Shown: positions 17,419 to 27,323, counted from the first letter of the stretch. The stretch is 64,000 bases of DNA from CAIWHR01 sp963836265 (GCA_963836265.1 CAWIIO010000008.1:124001-188000); one strand, 5' to 3'. Made by a program: numbers and translations. The notes: generated by a model from the letters alone, not told the origin.

Positions 17419-19971
17419 TCACTCCTCGTCGTCCTCGCGCTCGACCACGCGCTCGAGGCCGGCGAGCTTCTCGCCCTCGCCAAGATTGATCAGAGTGACG
17501 CCCTGCGTCGAGCGGCTCATCTCGCGGATCGACTTGACCCGGGTGCGGATCAGCACGCCGCGGGTCGAGATCAGCATCACCTCGTCGTCGGGCCGCACCA
17601 GCGCCGCGGCGACGACCGTGCCGTTGCGCGCGGTCTGCTGGATCGCGATCATCCCTTTCGTGCCGCGGCCGTGGCGCGTGTATTCGACGATCGGCGTGCG
17701 CTTGCCGTAACCGTTCTCGGTCGCGGTCAGCACCGACTGGTCCTCGTCTTCGGCTACCAGCATCGAGATCACGCGCTGACCGCGGTCGAGCATCATCCCG
17801 CGCACGCCGTGCGCACCGCGGCCCATCGGCCGCACGTCGTTTTCGTCGAAGCGAACGGCCTTGCCGCCGGAAGAGAACAGCATCACGTCGTGGGTGCCGT
17901 CGGTCAGCGCAGCCCCGATGAGCGCGTCGCCGTCGGTGAGATCGACGGCGATGATGCCCGAGGCGCGCGGCCGCGAAAATTCCGACAGTGGCGTCTTCTT
18001 GACTGTGCCGAACGCGGTCGCCATGAACACGAACTGCACCTCGGTGAATTCCTTGACCGGCAGGATCGCGGTGATCTTCTCGCTGTCGGTGAGCGGCACC
18101 AGATTGACGATGGGCTTGCCGCGCGCGGCGCGCGTGCCCTGCGGCACGTTGTAGACCTTGAGCCAGTAGACGCGGCCACGGTTGGAAAAGCACAGGATGT
18201 AGTCGTGGGTGTTGGCGATGAACAGGCGGTCGATGAAATCGTCCTCCTTGGTCGACGTCGCCTGCTTGCCGCGTCCCCCGCGCTTCTGTGCCCGATACTC
18301 GTCGAGCGGCTGCGCCTTCATGTACCCGCCGTGCGACAGTGTGACGACCATGTCGGCCGGCGCGATCAGGTCCTCGAGCGACAGGTCGGCGCCCTGCGCG
18401 ACGATCTCCGAGCGGCGCGCGTCGCCGAACTGGTCGCGGATCGCGGCGAGCTCGTCGTGGATCAGCGTCGTGACCCGCGCGGGCTTGCCGAGAATGTCGA
18501 TCAAGTCGACGATCTGCGCCATCACGTCGCGGTATTCACTGATGATCTTGTCCTGCTCGAGCCCGGTCAGCCGCTGCAGCCGCAATTCGAGGATCGCCTG
18601 CGCCTGCGCGTCCGACAGCTTGTAGCCGTTCGCTTGCTCCTGCCAGCCGAAATCGAGCGGCAGACCTTCGGGACGCGCGGCGTCGGCCGCCGCGCGCTGC
18701 AGCATGTCCTCGACCAGCGGCGAGCGCCAGGTTTTCCCCATCAGCGCGATCTTCGCGTCCGACGGGGCGGGCGCCGCCTTGATGAGCGCGATGATCTCGT
18801 CGACGTTCGAGAGCGCGACGGCGAGCCCTTCCAGGATATGGCCCCGCTCGCGCGCCTTCCTCAGCTCGTAACGCGTGCGCCGGACGATGACCTCGCGCCG
18901 GTGCTGCAGGAAGAACTCCAGGAATTGCTTGAGGTTGAGAAGCCGCGGCTGGTTGTCGACCAGCGCCACCATGTTCATCCCGAAGCTATCCTGCAGCTGA
19001 GTCAGCTTGAACAGGTTGTTCTGGACGATCTCGGCGACTTCGCCGCGCTTGAGCTCGATCACCACGCGCATGCCGGACTTGTCCGATTCGTCGCGCAGGT
19101 CGGAGATACCCTCGAGCTTCTTGTCGCGAACGAGCTCGCCGATCCGGATCAGCAGGTTCGCCTTGTTGACCTGGTAGGGAATCTCGTCGACGATGATCGC
19201 CTGTCGCTCGCCCTTGCCGATGTCCTCGACGTGAGTGCGGGCCCGGATCACCACCCGCCCGCGCCCGGTCCGGTAGCCTTCGCGGACGCCTTCGGTCCCG
19301 TAGATGATTCCCGCGGTCGGAAAATCCGGCGCCGGAACGATCTCGATCAGCTCGTCCAGCGTAATTCCGGGACTCGCGAGCAGCGCGAGGCACGCGTTCA
19401 CGACCTCGGTGAGGTTGTGGGGCGGAATGTTGGTCGCCATTCCGACTGCGATCCCCGACGACCCGTTGACGAGGAGGTTGGGCAGCCGCGACGGCAGCAC
19501 CGCCGGCTCCTGCTCCTTGCCGTCGTAGTTCGGCACGAAATCGACGGTTTCCTTGTCGATGTCGGCGGTGAGCTCGTTCGCGATCTTCTGGAGCCGGCAC
19601 TCGGTGTAGCGCATCGCCGCCGCGTTGTCGCCGTCGACCGACCCGAAATTGCCCTGACCGTCGATCAGCGGGTAGCGAAGCGAGAATTCCTGGGCCATCC
19701 GCACCAGCGTGTCGTAGATCGCCATGTCGCCGTGCGGATGGTATTTCCCCATCACGTCCCCGACGACGCGGGCGCATTTGACGTACGGCCGGTTGAAAAC
19801 GATGTTGGCCTCGTGCATCGCGAACAGCACGCGGCGGTGGACCGGCTTCAACCCGTCGCGGACATCCGGCAGCGCACGCCCGACGATCACGCTCATCGCG
19901 TAATCGAGGTAGGAATGCCGCATTTCGGCTTCCAGGCTTACCGGCAGGGTTTCTTTGGCAAACTGCTCCAT
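17419..19971 (-). CDS. gyrA: DNA gyrase subunit A
   Basis: An 850-residue GyrA. The catalytic tyrosine is in AAMRYTECRL (about 122) and the GyrA box QKRGGRGK in the C-terminal beta-pinwheel marks it as gyrase rather than topoisomerase IV. With GyrB it introduces negative supercoils. The quinolone-resistance region reads HPHGDMAIYDT, with methionine at residue 83 where E. coli has serine; Asp87 is kept. It heads the minus-strand aromatic/rpsA block, and the intergenic region upstream is shared with the OmpA-like gene. Confidence 0.97.
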   Translation of the reverse strand: MEQFAKETLPVSLEAEMRHSYLDYAMSVIVGRALPDVRDGLKPVHRRVLFAMHEANIVFNRPYVKCARVVGDVMGKYHPHGDMAIYDTLVRMAQEFSLRYPLIDGQGNFGSVDGDNAAAMRYTECRLQKIANELTADIDKETVDFVPNYDGKEQEPAVLPSRLPNLLVNGSSGIAVGMATNIPPHNLTEVVNACLALLASPGITLDELIEIVPAPDFPTAGIIYGTEGVREGYRTGRGRVVIRARTHVEDIGKGERQAIIVDEIPYQVNKANLLIRIGELVRDKKLEGISDLRDESDKSGMRVVIELKRGEVAEIVQNNLFKLTQLQDSFGMNMVALVDNQPRLLNLKQFLEFFLQHRREVIVRRTRYELRKARERGHILEGLAVALSNVDEIIALIKAAPAPSDAKIALMGKTWRSPLVEDMLQRAAADAARPEGLPLDFGWQEQANGYKLSDAQAQAILELRLQRLTGLEQDKIISEYRDVMAQIVDLIDILGKPARVTTLIHDELAAIRDQFGDARRSEIVAQGADLSLEDLIAPADMVVTLSHGGYMKAQPLDEYRAQKRGGRGKQATSTKEDDFIDRLFIANTHDYILCFSNRGRVYWLKVYNVPQGTRAARGKPIVNLVPLTDSEKITAILPVKEFTEVQFVFMATAFGTVKKTPLSEFSRPRASGIIAVDLTDGDALIGAALTDGTHDVMLFSSGGKAVRFDENDVRPMGRGAHGVRGMMLDRGQRVISMLVAEDEDQSVLTATENGYGKRTPIVEYTRHGRGTKGMIAIQQTARNGTVVAAALVRPDDEVMLISTRGVLIRTRVKSIREMSRSTQGVTLINLGEGEKLAGLERVVEREDDEE

Positions 19972-20139
19972 GGGCGGGGATTTCTTTCCGGAACGGCGTT
20001 ACTTGACGGTCGTTGGGGGATTCGGGGTGCTCTGGGGCAAGACACCGGCGGCGGGAACGCGTCTGCGGGCCGTATTACCGAACGTTGGCGGGGCCTTCCG
20101 CAATCGCGGGCCGATGCCGGAGGGTCTTGAAAATGCGTC

Positions 20140-20148
20140 ATTTTATCA
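20140..20148 (-). promoter_or_regulatory. Candidate extended -10 for gyrA
   Basis: On the minus strand TGA-TAAAAT reads toward gyrA, resembling an extended -10. No good -35 is found 16-18 bases upstream, and the gyrA start is about 170 bases away, so this is tentative. Confidence 0.3.
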
Positions 20149-20205
20149 CGGCGTTGCATCGCCGCGACACTCGCCGGGCCACTGTTGCCGAAACCCCACT
20201 TTCTT

Positions 20206-20235
20206 TTGCACCGCCGAAGACCGCTGTGCTATAGT
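20206..20235 (+). promoter_or_regulatory. Sigma-70 promoter of the OmpA-family gene
   Basis: TTGCAC (20206-20211) and TATAGT (20230-20235) are separated by 18 bases, and TGC just before the -10 gives an extended -10. This is the best promoter in the window, fitting an abundant outer membrane protein. Transcription would begin near 20242. Confidence 0.7.
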
Positions 20236-20352
20236 TTTTGTGGAAATATCGATTCGGCGCGTCACCGCCCTCGGCGGCTCCGCTGGGCGACGCGGGAATT
20301 TTCCGGGTTTGCAGAAAAACTTCTTCAATACCAAAGCCAAAGGGGTGAAACA

Positions 20353-21054
<702 letters not shown>

Positions 21055-21072
21055 GTCCGCCGCTGGAACCAG

Positions 21073-21103
21073 AAAAGCCCCGCCGCCGCGCGGGGCTTTT
21101 TTT
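21073..21103 (+). terminator. Rho-independent terminator of the OmpA-family gene
   Basis: AAAAGCCCCGC (21073-21083) pairs with GCGGGGCTTTT (21090-21100), an 11-base stem with a six-base loop, followed by a T run to 21103. It starts 18 bases after the stop codon. This is the clearest intrinsic terminator in the window. Confidence 0.9.
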
Positions 21104-21135
21104 CGTCCCGCCGATACGCATAGACTGCGACTCCC

Positions 21136-22443
21136 ATGCGAGCCGTCGATCTTCGTCTCGATGCCGGCTGGATCGTCCCGGTCGAGCCCGCCGGCGCACT
21201 CCCCGGTCATGCGCTCATTGCCGATGGCGGGCGCATCGTCGCGATCGTGCCGGTCACCGAAGCGCAACGCGCCTTCGCGTCCGGCCTGCACGTTGAGCTA
21301 CCGGGTCATGTGCTGTTGCCGGGCCTCGTCAACGCGCACACGCACGCGGCGATGAACCTGTTCCGCGGCATCGCCGACGACGTGCCCCTCGACGTCTGGC
21401 TCGAGCGGCACATCTGGCCGCGCGAGGCGCAATTCGTCGCTCCGGACTTCGTCTACGACGGGACGCGGCTTGCCGCGGCGGAGATGCTCCGCGGCGGCAT
21501 CACCTGCTGCAACGACATGTATTTCTTCCCCGACGCGAGCGCGCGGGCGTTCGTCGAAGTTGGAATGCGGGCGATGCTCGGCCTGCCGATCCTCGATCTT
21601 CCGACGCTGTATGCGGCCGACTCCGACGGCTACCTGCAGCGCGGGCTCGCCGTGCGTGACGAATGGAAGCACGAGCCCAGGCTCTGCTTCGCGCTCGCGC
21701 CGCATGCGCCCTATACGGTTGGCGACGCGACCTTCACGCGGATCGTCACCTACGCGCGGCAGCTCGACCTGCCGATCCAGACGCATCTTGCGGAAACGGC
21801 ATCCGAGATCGCGCAAAGCCGCGAACGATTCGGCCAGACGCCGCTCGCGCGCCTGCACGCATTAGGGGCGACGGGCCCCGGCTTCATCGCGATCCACGGC
21901 GTCCACCTGAGCGTCGAGGACATCGAGCTGCTTGCGACCCACGGGGGGCATGTCGTCCATTGCCCGGCGTCCAACATGAAGCTCGGCAGCGGGATTGCGC
22001 CGATCGGCCGGCTGCAGCGCCGCGGCATCAATGTCGCGCTCGGGACCGACGGCGCCGCCTCGAACAACCGGCTCGATCTCTTTGGAGAAATGCGGCTCGC
22101 CGCGCTCCTCGCGAAGGTCGCGACCGGCGATGCCGCGGCCCTGCCGGCGGCGCAGATCCTCGCCAGCGCGACCCTGGGCGGGGCGCGAGCGCTCGGGCTC
22201 GAGCGCGAGATCGGCTCGCTCGTGCCGGGCAAGGCGGCCGACGTCGTCGCCGTCGATCTCGAAACCCTCGACGCCGTCCCCTGCTACGATCCGATTTCGC
22301 ACGTCGTCCATGCGGTGGGCCGCGAGTCGGTGACCGACGTGTGGATTCAAGGGCAGCGGGTCGTCGCGGGCCGGGCTTTGACGACGGTGGACGAAGCGGC
22401 TATCGTGACACGCGCCCGCCTCTGGCAGGAACGTCTGCGATGA
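21136..22443 (+). CDS. mtaD: 5-methylthioadenosine/S-adenosylhomocysteine deaminase (amidohydrolase)
   Basis: A 435-residue TRZ/ATZ-type amidohydrolase. Metal ligands are visible in NAHTHAAMNLFRG, HLAETASE and GTDGAASNNRLDLFGE; HGVHLSVEDIELLA and a C-terminal KAADVVAVDL are also typical. Family members deaminate methylthioadenosine and S-adenosylhomocysteine to the inosine forms. It is first in an overlapping run with ubiG and gph. The phosphorylase at 33219-33950 could use its product. Substrate is inferred from family and context; other adenosine-like substrates are possible. Confidence 0.85.
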   Translation: MRAVDLRLDAGWIVPVEPAGALPGHALIADGGRIVAIVPVTEAQRAFASGLHVELPGHVLLPGLVNAHTHAAMNLFRGIADDVPLDVWLERHIWPREAQFVAPDFVYDGTRLAAAEMLRGGITCCNDMYFFPDASARAFVEVGMRAMLGLPILDLPTLYAADSDGYLQRGLAVRDEWKHEPRLCFALAPHAPYTVGDATFTRIVTYARQLDLPIQTHLAETASEIAQSRERFGQTPLARLHALGATGPGFIAIHGVHLSVEDIELLATHGGHVVHCPASNMKLGSGIAPIGRLQRRGINVALGTDGAASNNRLDLFGEMRLAALLAKVATGDAAALPAAQILASATLGGARALGLEREIGSLVPGKAADVVAVDLETLDAVPCYDPISHVVHAVGRESVTDVWIQGQRVVAGRALTTVDEAAIVTRARLWQERLR

Positions 22444-23183
22444 CCGCACCCGCCCCGCCCGCCGCCGTGAAATCCGTCAACGTCGATCCCGGCGAGCTCG
22501 CCAAGTTCGGTGCCCTTGCGCATCACTGGTGGGATCCCGATAGCGCGATGTTCGGGCCGCTGCATCGGATCAATCCGCTGCGGCTCGACTGGATCGATCG
22601 CGTCGTCGGCGGCCTTGCCGGCAGGAAAGTCGTCGATGTCGGCTGCGGCGGCGGGATCCTGAGCGAGGCGATGGCGGAACGCGGTGCCTCGGTGCTCGGC
22701 AGCGACCTGGGCGACAAGGCGATTGGCGTCGCACGCCTGCACCAGCTCGAATCGGGCACCGCCGTCGACTATCGGCTGGCAGCCGCGGAGGAACTGGCGG
22801 CCGAGATGCCGGGCGCCTTCGATGTCGTCACGTGCATGGAACTGCTGGAGCATGTCCCCGATCCCGGTGCGCTCATGGCCGCCTGCGCCGCGCTCGCGAA
22901 GGCGGACGGTGTCGTCGCGATCTCCACGATCAATCGCAATCCGAAGGCCTACGCCCTCGCTATATTGGGTGCCGAGTATGTGCTGCGGATGCTGCCGCGC
23001 GGCACGCACGACTACGCGCGCTTCCTCACCCCGGCGGAGGTCGCCCGCTTCGCGCGGGATGCCGGTCTCACGCCGGTCGAGATCACGGGCCTCATCTACA
23101 ACCCGTTCAGCCGCAAGTTCAGGCTCGGGCCGGACACCGATGTCAATTACCTGATGGCGTTCTCGCGCATCGCCGATGCCTGA
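22440..23183 (+). CDS. ubiG: Ubiquinone biosynthesis O-methyltransferase
   Basis: A 247-residue SAM-dependent methyltransferase catalysing both O-methylations in ubiquinone synthesis. Motifs: FGALAHHWWDPDSAMFGPLHRINPLR at the N-terminus (UbiG-specific), SAM-binding VVDVGCGGGILSEAMAERGA, MELLEHVPDP, and INRNPKAYALAI. Its ATG overlaps the mtaD stop (ATGA), and its own end overlaps gph by eight bases, so the three are translationally coupled. Confidence 0.96.
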   Translation: MTAPAPPAAVKSVNVDPGELAKFGALAHHWWDPDSAMFGPLHRINPLRLDWIDRVVGGLAGRKVVDVGCGGGILSEAMAERGASVLGSDLGDKAIGVARLHQLESGTAVDYRLAAAEELAAEMPGAFDVVTCMELLEHVPDPGALMAACAALAKADGVVAISTINRNPKAYALAILGAEYVLRMLPRGTHDYARFLTPAEVARFARDAGLTPVEITGLIYNPFSRKFRLGPDTDVNYLMAFSRIADA

Positions 23184-23880
23184 CGCCGCACGCGGGTGTC
23201 CACCGCGCGTGCTGCCCGTCGACGCGGTGCTGTTCGATCTCGACGGGACGCTCGTCGACACGGCGCCGGATCTCGGCACCGCGTTGAACCGGGTCCGCGC
23301 CGATCACGGTCTGGCGCCGGTTCCGCTCGAGCGGCTGCGTCCGTTCGCCTCGCACGGCGCGCGCGGGCTGATCGGCGAAGGCCTTGGCGTCACGCCGGTC
23401 GACCCCGCCTATGCAGCGCTGCGCGACGCCTTTCTCGCGCATTACGAAGCCGCGCTATGCGTCGAATCGGCGCTGTTCGCGACGGCCGACGCTCTCCTCG
23501 ACGCGATCGAGGCGCGCGCGCTCCCTTGGGGTATCGTGACCAACAAGGCGACTCGCTACGCCGCGCCGCTGCTCGAGCAGCTACGGCTCGCGTCGCGGGC
23601 GCGCGCCATCGTCTGCGGCGACACGACGCCGTTCGCCAAGCCGCACCCGGCGCCGCTCGTCGACGCGGCGAGGCGTCTGGGGCTCCCGCCGGAGCGCTGC
23701 GTTTACGTCGGCGATGCGGAACGCGATGTCAGCGCGGGAATCGCCGCCGGCATGCATACGATCGTTGCGCGCTACGGCTATCTGCGCCCGGAGGAACTCC
23801 CGGAAACATGGGCCGCCGACGGCATCATCGACAGCCCCGACGAGCTGCTCCGGTGGCTGCCGCACGAGCTGCAGCGTTGA
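23176..23880 (+). CDS. gph: Phosphoglycolate phosphatase (HAD family)
   Basis: A 234-residue HAD hydrolase with the nucleophile motif VLFDLDGTLVDTAPDL, motif II/III WGIVTNKATRYA and KPHPAPLV, and motif IV YVGDAERDVSAGIAAGM. Proteins of this group beside ubiG are annotated as Gph or as the MupP-like N-acetylmuramate-6-phosphate phosphatase, so substrate is not settled. Start ATG 23176 overlaps the ubiG stop. Confidence 0.9.
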   Translation: MPDAARGCPPRVLPVDAVLFDLDGTLVDTAPDLGTALNRVRADHGLAPVPLERLRPFASHGARGLIGEGLGVTPVDPAYAALRDAFLAHYEAALCVESALFATADALLDAIEARALPWGIVTNKATRYAAPLLEQLRLASRARAIVCGDTTPFAKPHPAPLVDAARRLGLPPERCVYVGDAERDVSAGIAAGMHTIVARYGYLRPEELPETWAADGIIDSPDELLRWLPHELQR

Positions 23881-23904
23881 GGTACGCGCAGCGCTCCCGC
23901 GACC

Positions 23905-24768
23905 TCAGCCGGGACAGGCGCCGGCGTTCACGAAGAGCCACTCCGCCGGCCTGCCACCGCGCGTGCCGGTGACGCGAACGGTCTGGCTCGCGAGGAGCGG
24001 CTTGACGACCGCCGTCAGCACGTCGTCGATCCCCGAGAGCGCAATGCCGTTGGCGACGGCCATCCGATCGCCGGCCTTCATCCCGAGCATGACGGCGAAT
24101 CCGCTTTCGTCGCGCACCGCGAGTCCCCCCGCGCCCGGCACGAGGAGCGCTTTCCAGCTGTCGGGCTGCGAGGCGATGCCGGTCAGGAGTTCCGCGTTGA
24201 GTCGATACACCGGTCCCTTGTACCCCGGGGGGGCCGCGCATCCCTGACGGGCGGCGGCGAGGCGCGCGTGGTCCGGAGCGGGTGCCCGCGGCGCTGCCGC
24301 GGCAGGCGCCGGACGCAGCACGATATCGCGCACGTCGCCGTGATCGCGAATGCGCACGCCGTCGGGTCGGACGGTCTCGAGCGTCACGTCCCTCGCGATC
24401 TCCTGTCCCGACTTCACGAGTACCGGGCCCCGATCGAAAAACCGGAACAGCGCGTAACCGCGCCCTTCGCGCTCGGCGAACACCCCCAGCAACCGCGCGT
24501 CGCCGCCAAGTACTTTCGCCGGCGGCTCGACGTCAAGCGCGCGCGTCGTCACGGCGCGCCCGAAGAGCGGTGCCGCGGCAATGGCCTCCGTCCACCGCTC
24601 CGGAGTCTCCGGCGGCGGCAGCGGCATCGCCACCGGACCGAAAGCCCGCCACCCCCAGTAGGCGAGGACCGCGGCCAGAATGACGCCCGCCGCGAGCGTC
24701 GCGAGCACCGACGCGGCGCGCCACCCCCAATGAGGCGACGCGGAAGGCAAGCGGTCGATTCCGATCAT
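23905..24768 (-). CDS. GspC-like type II secretion protein, orphan
   Basis: A 287-residue protein with one N-terminal membrane helix (residues about 16-45). A periplasmic HR-type domain follows (APLFGRAV, LLGVFAEREGRGYALF, GQEIARDVTLETVRPDGVRI), then a C-terminal PDZ-like domain (SGFAVMLGMKAGDRMAVANGIALSGIDDV). This is the GspC/inner-membrane-clamp layout of type II secretion. No other gsp gene is in the window, and in some betaproteobacteria gspC stands apart from the main cluster. It lies convergent with gph and divergent from dapC. Confidence 0.72.
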   Translation of the reverse strand: MIGIDRLPSASPHWGWRAASVLATLAAGVILAAVLAYWGWRAFGPVAMPLPPPETPERWTEAIAAAPLFGRAVTTRALDVEPPAKVLGGDARLLGVFAEREGRGYALFRFFDRGPVLVKSGQEIARDVTLETVRPDGVRIRDHGDVRDIVLRPAPAAAAPRAPAPDHARLAAARQGCAAPPGYKGPVYRLNAELLTGIASQPDSWKALLVPGAGGLAVRDESGFAVMLGMKAGDRMAVANGIALSGIDDVLTAVVKPLLASQTVRVTGTRGGRPAEWLFVNAGACPG

Positions 24769-24820
24769 CGGGGGGTGCTCCGACGACGGTGCCGCGCGCG
24801 GGCCCGTGGCGACGCTTCGC

Positions 24821-24826
24821 TATAAT
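24821..24826 (+). promoter_or_regulatory. Candidate -10 element for dapC
   Basis: A perfect TATAAT lies about 100 bases before the chosen dapC start, in a GC-rich region. No clear -35 hexamer is found at the usual spacing. A transcript from here would have a leader of about 95 bases. Confidence 0.45.
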
Positions 24827-24929
24827 CGGGCTCCGCCGAAACCGATACGAACCGTGCGCGCGCGGTAGCGGCATTTGCGCGCGGGGCGGAACCGCCATTT
24901 CGCGCGCTTTTTCGCCGACGTCGCCCCAC

Positions 24930-26120
24930 GTGAATCCCCGCCTTTCCCGCCTGCAGCCCTATCCCTTCGAGCGGCTGCGGCAATGGTTCGCCGACGTGAC
25001 GCCGAACCCGTCGCTCGCGCCGATCAATCTCTCGATCGGCGAGCCGAGGCATGAGACGCCACGCCTGATCCTCGATGCGCTGGCGGCGGGCGCCGCCAGC
25101 GTGGCGAATTATCCCACGACGATGGGGACGCCCGCGCTGCGCGAGGCGATCGCGAGCTGGCTCGAGCGCAGACACAACATCGCGCTCGATCCGGCCACGC
25201 AAGTCTTGCCGGTGCTCGGAAGCCGGGAGGCATTGTTCGCATTCGGGCAGACGGTGATCGACGCCAGCCGTGCCGGCGCCACCGTGGTGATGCCGAATCC
25301 GTTCTACCAGATCTACGAGGGCAGCGCGCTGCTCGGCGGCGCCGAGCCGTATTGCGTCAACGCGCTTGCCGGGAACGGCTTCGCGCCCGCTTGGGGCGAC
25401 GTCCCGGAGGCGGTCTGGGCGCGCACGCAGCTCGTCTACGTCTGCTCGCCGGACAACCCGACGGGACGCGTCGCGACGGCGGATGAATGGCGGTTGCTGT
25501 TCGAGCTCTCGGACCGGCACGGGTTCGTCGTCGCCGCCGACGAGTGCTATTCGGAAATCTACTTCGACGAAGCGCGGGCTCCCGTCGGCGCGCTGGCCGT
25601 CGCGCGCGCGCTCGGGCGCGAAGGATTTCCGCGCCTCGTCTCGATCGGCAGCCTCTCCAAGCGTTCGAATGCACCCGGGATGCGCTCGGGCTACATCGCC
25701 GGCGACGCGAGCCTGCTCAAGGCGTTCCTGCTCTACCGGACCTATCACGGCTCGGCGATGTCGCCGGCAGTCGCGGCCGCCAGCATCGCCGCCTGGAACG
25801 ACGAAGGCCACGTTCGCGCGAACCGGGCCGCCTACGCGGCGAAATTTGCGGCCCTCCAGCCCCGGCTCGCCCCGGCGCTTCCCTGCGCGATGCCGGATGC
25901 CGCGTTCTATCTCTGGGCGCAGACACCGATCGACGACGCCCTTTTCGCGCAGCGTCTGTTCGCCGAAAAGGCCGTGACGGTGCTTCCGGGCAGCTACCTT
26001 GCCCGCGATGCGCAGGGGACGAATCCCGGCCGCGGGCGGATTCGCATTGCCCTCGTCGCCGCCGGCGCGGAGTGCGCCGAGGCCATCGACCGGATCACGA
26101 CCTTCGCCCGCACGCTCTGA
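24930..26120 (+). CDS. dapC: Succinyldiaminopimelate transaminase
   Basis: A 396-residue class I aminotransferase of the DapC type. The start is GTG 24930 (VNPRLSRLQPYPFERL), the family's standard N-terminus; the open frame reaches further back without homology. The PLP lysine is in IGSLSKRSNAPGMRSGYIAGD, with YVCSPDNPTGRVATADEW and VVAADECYSEIYFDE for cofactor binding. It acts after DapD in the succinylase branch of lysine/diaminopimelate synthesis. dapD lies 2.1 kb downstream, separated by a two-component system. Confidence 0.93.
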   Translation: MNPRLSRLQPYPFERLRQWFADVTPNPSLAPINLSIGEPRHETPRLILDALAAGAASVANYPTTMGTPALREAIASWLERRHNIALDPATQVLPVLGSREALFAFGQTVIDASRAGATVVMPNPFYQIYEGSALLGGAEPYCVNALAGNGFAPAWGDVPEAVWARTQLVYVCSPDNPTGRVATADEWRLLFELSDRHGFVVAADECYSEIYFDEARAPVGALAVARALGREGFPRLVSIGSLSKRSNAPGMRSGYIAGDASLLKAFLLYRTYHGSAMSPAVAAASIAAWNDEGHVRANRAAYAAKFAALQPRLAPALPCAMPDAAFYLWAQTPIDDALFAQRLFAEKAVTVLPGSYLARDAQGTNPGRGRIRIALVAAGAECAEAIDRITTFARTL

Positions 26121-26219
26121 CGGTCTCCGCGAACCCCTCCGGGGCGCGGTCTGTCGTCGCCCGCCGCATCCTGTCGCCCCGCCCCGCGCGGTGGCGGCAC
26201 TGCCCGTAGAATTCCGGCC

Positions 26220-27323
26220 ATGACATCGGCCAGCGCAAAATCGGGCACGCGCCTCCAGCACTCGTGGGAGCTGGTCAGCACCCGACCGCTTGGCTTCTCC
26301 TGGCAGAGGCTCGCCCTCCTTCTGGCGATCAACACCGGGGTCGCAGCGCTTCTCTATATCGAGGAAACCCGGCCGTTCTGGCATCCGTTTATCTCCGCCC
26401 AAGCCATCGGCCTGTCGATTGCGCTCGCCGTCAAAGCCGCGGCCCCATGGCGCAACGCCCGCCCCGTCTGGCGGCTCGTCGGCGCGGTCGCAGTCGGAAC
26501 GGTAGCCGGACTGGTGGGGGTGTTCGCGATCAAGGGCTATCTGATTGGCGACGCGCACTACCGGCTCGGCACCGGGCAGATCGAAATCGGCCAGGTCGTC
26601 GGGACCATCATCGGCGCGATGATCATAGGGGTCTGCATCAGCCTCTTCTTCCTTCTCCAGTTTCGCGAGGCGCACGCGCGCGCGCAGATGCTCGAAGCAG
26701 ACGCCGACCGAAGCAAGCTGTCGAAGCAGGCGATCGAGGCGGAGTTGAAACTGATGCAGGCCCAGGTCGAGCCGCACTTCCTTTTCAACACGCTCGCGTC
26801 GGTCCAGTTCCTCACCGAAACGGACCCGCCGAAAGCCGGTCGGATGCTCGGACACCTGCTCGCGTACCTGCGTGCGGCGCTGCCGCAGCTTCGTTCCGCG
26901 AGCGCGACGCTCGGCCAGGAGATCGACCTCGCGCAGGCGTATCTTTCGATCATGCAGATGCGCATGGGGCCCCGGCTCTCGATGACCATCGACGTCGCCG
27001 ATGAGTTGCGCTCCCATGCGTTCCCCCCCGTGCTCCTGATCACGCTGGTCGAGAACGCCGTCACCCATGGCATCGAGCCGCGGGCCGAGGGCGGCTCGAT
27101 TCGCATCGATGCGCGCCGCGACGGCGACCGTCTGGCACTCTCCGTTACCGACACCGGGCGCGGCCTGTCCGCAGGCACTGCGACCGCGGGGAACGGCGTG
27201 GGCCTTTCCAATGTCCGGGATCGCTTGGCGGCGCTGTTTGGCTCCGGAGGCCGTTTCACGCTGGAAGAAGTGGCGCCGCACGGCGCCCGCGCGACGATCG
27301 AAGTTCCGTTCTCCGGGACTTGA
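26220..27323 (+). CDS. LytS/AlgZ-type sensor histidine kinase
   Basis: A 367-residue membrane kinase. Residues about 30-150 contain four hydrophobic helices with no obvious periplasmic sensor. The His_kinase domain has QAQVEPHFLFNTLASVQFL, where the histidine is phosphorylated, then an HATPase domain with LVENAVTHGIEPRAEGG and GNGVGLSNVRDRLAALFG. This is the LytS/YehU/AlgZ class, which pairs with LytTR regulators. It overlaps the next gene at its stop codon. The signal is unknown. Confidence 0.9.
   Translation: MTSASAKSGTRLQHSWELVSTRPLGFSWQRLALLLAINTGVAALLYIEETRPFWHPFISAQAIGLSIALAVKAAAPWRNARPVWRLVGAVAVGTVAGLVGVFAIKGYLIGDAHYRLGTGQIEIGQVVGTIIGAMIIGVCISLFFLLQFREAHARAQMLEADADRSKLSKQAIEAELKLMQAQVEPHFLFNTLASVQFLTETDPPKAGRMLGHLLAYLRAALPQLRSASATLGQEIDLAQAYLSIMQMRMGPRLSMTIDVADELRSHAFPPVLLITLVENAVTHGIEPRAEGGSIRIDARRDGDRLALSVTDTGRGLSAGTATAGNGVGLSNVRDRLAALFGSGGRFTLEEVAPHGARATIEVPFSGT

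Larger units (their letters stand above)
19972..20352. other. Divergent intergenic region, gyrA / OmpA-family gene
   Basis: 381 bases with no supportable gene. It holds a strong promoter reading right (20206-20235), a weaker candidate reading left (around 20140), and a long untranslated leader of about 110 bases before the OmpA-family gene. The leader is less GC-rich just before the start, with GGGGTGAAACA ahead of the ATG. Confidence 0.6.

Noticed and set aside
16477..20130. A 1217-codon open frame on the plus strand opposite pheA and gyrA
   Set aside because: It lies entirely opposite well-supported genes, and its product is Arg/Asp/His/Val-rich without any domain, as expected from reading GC-rich codons backwards.
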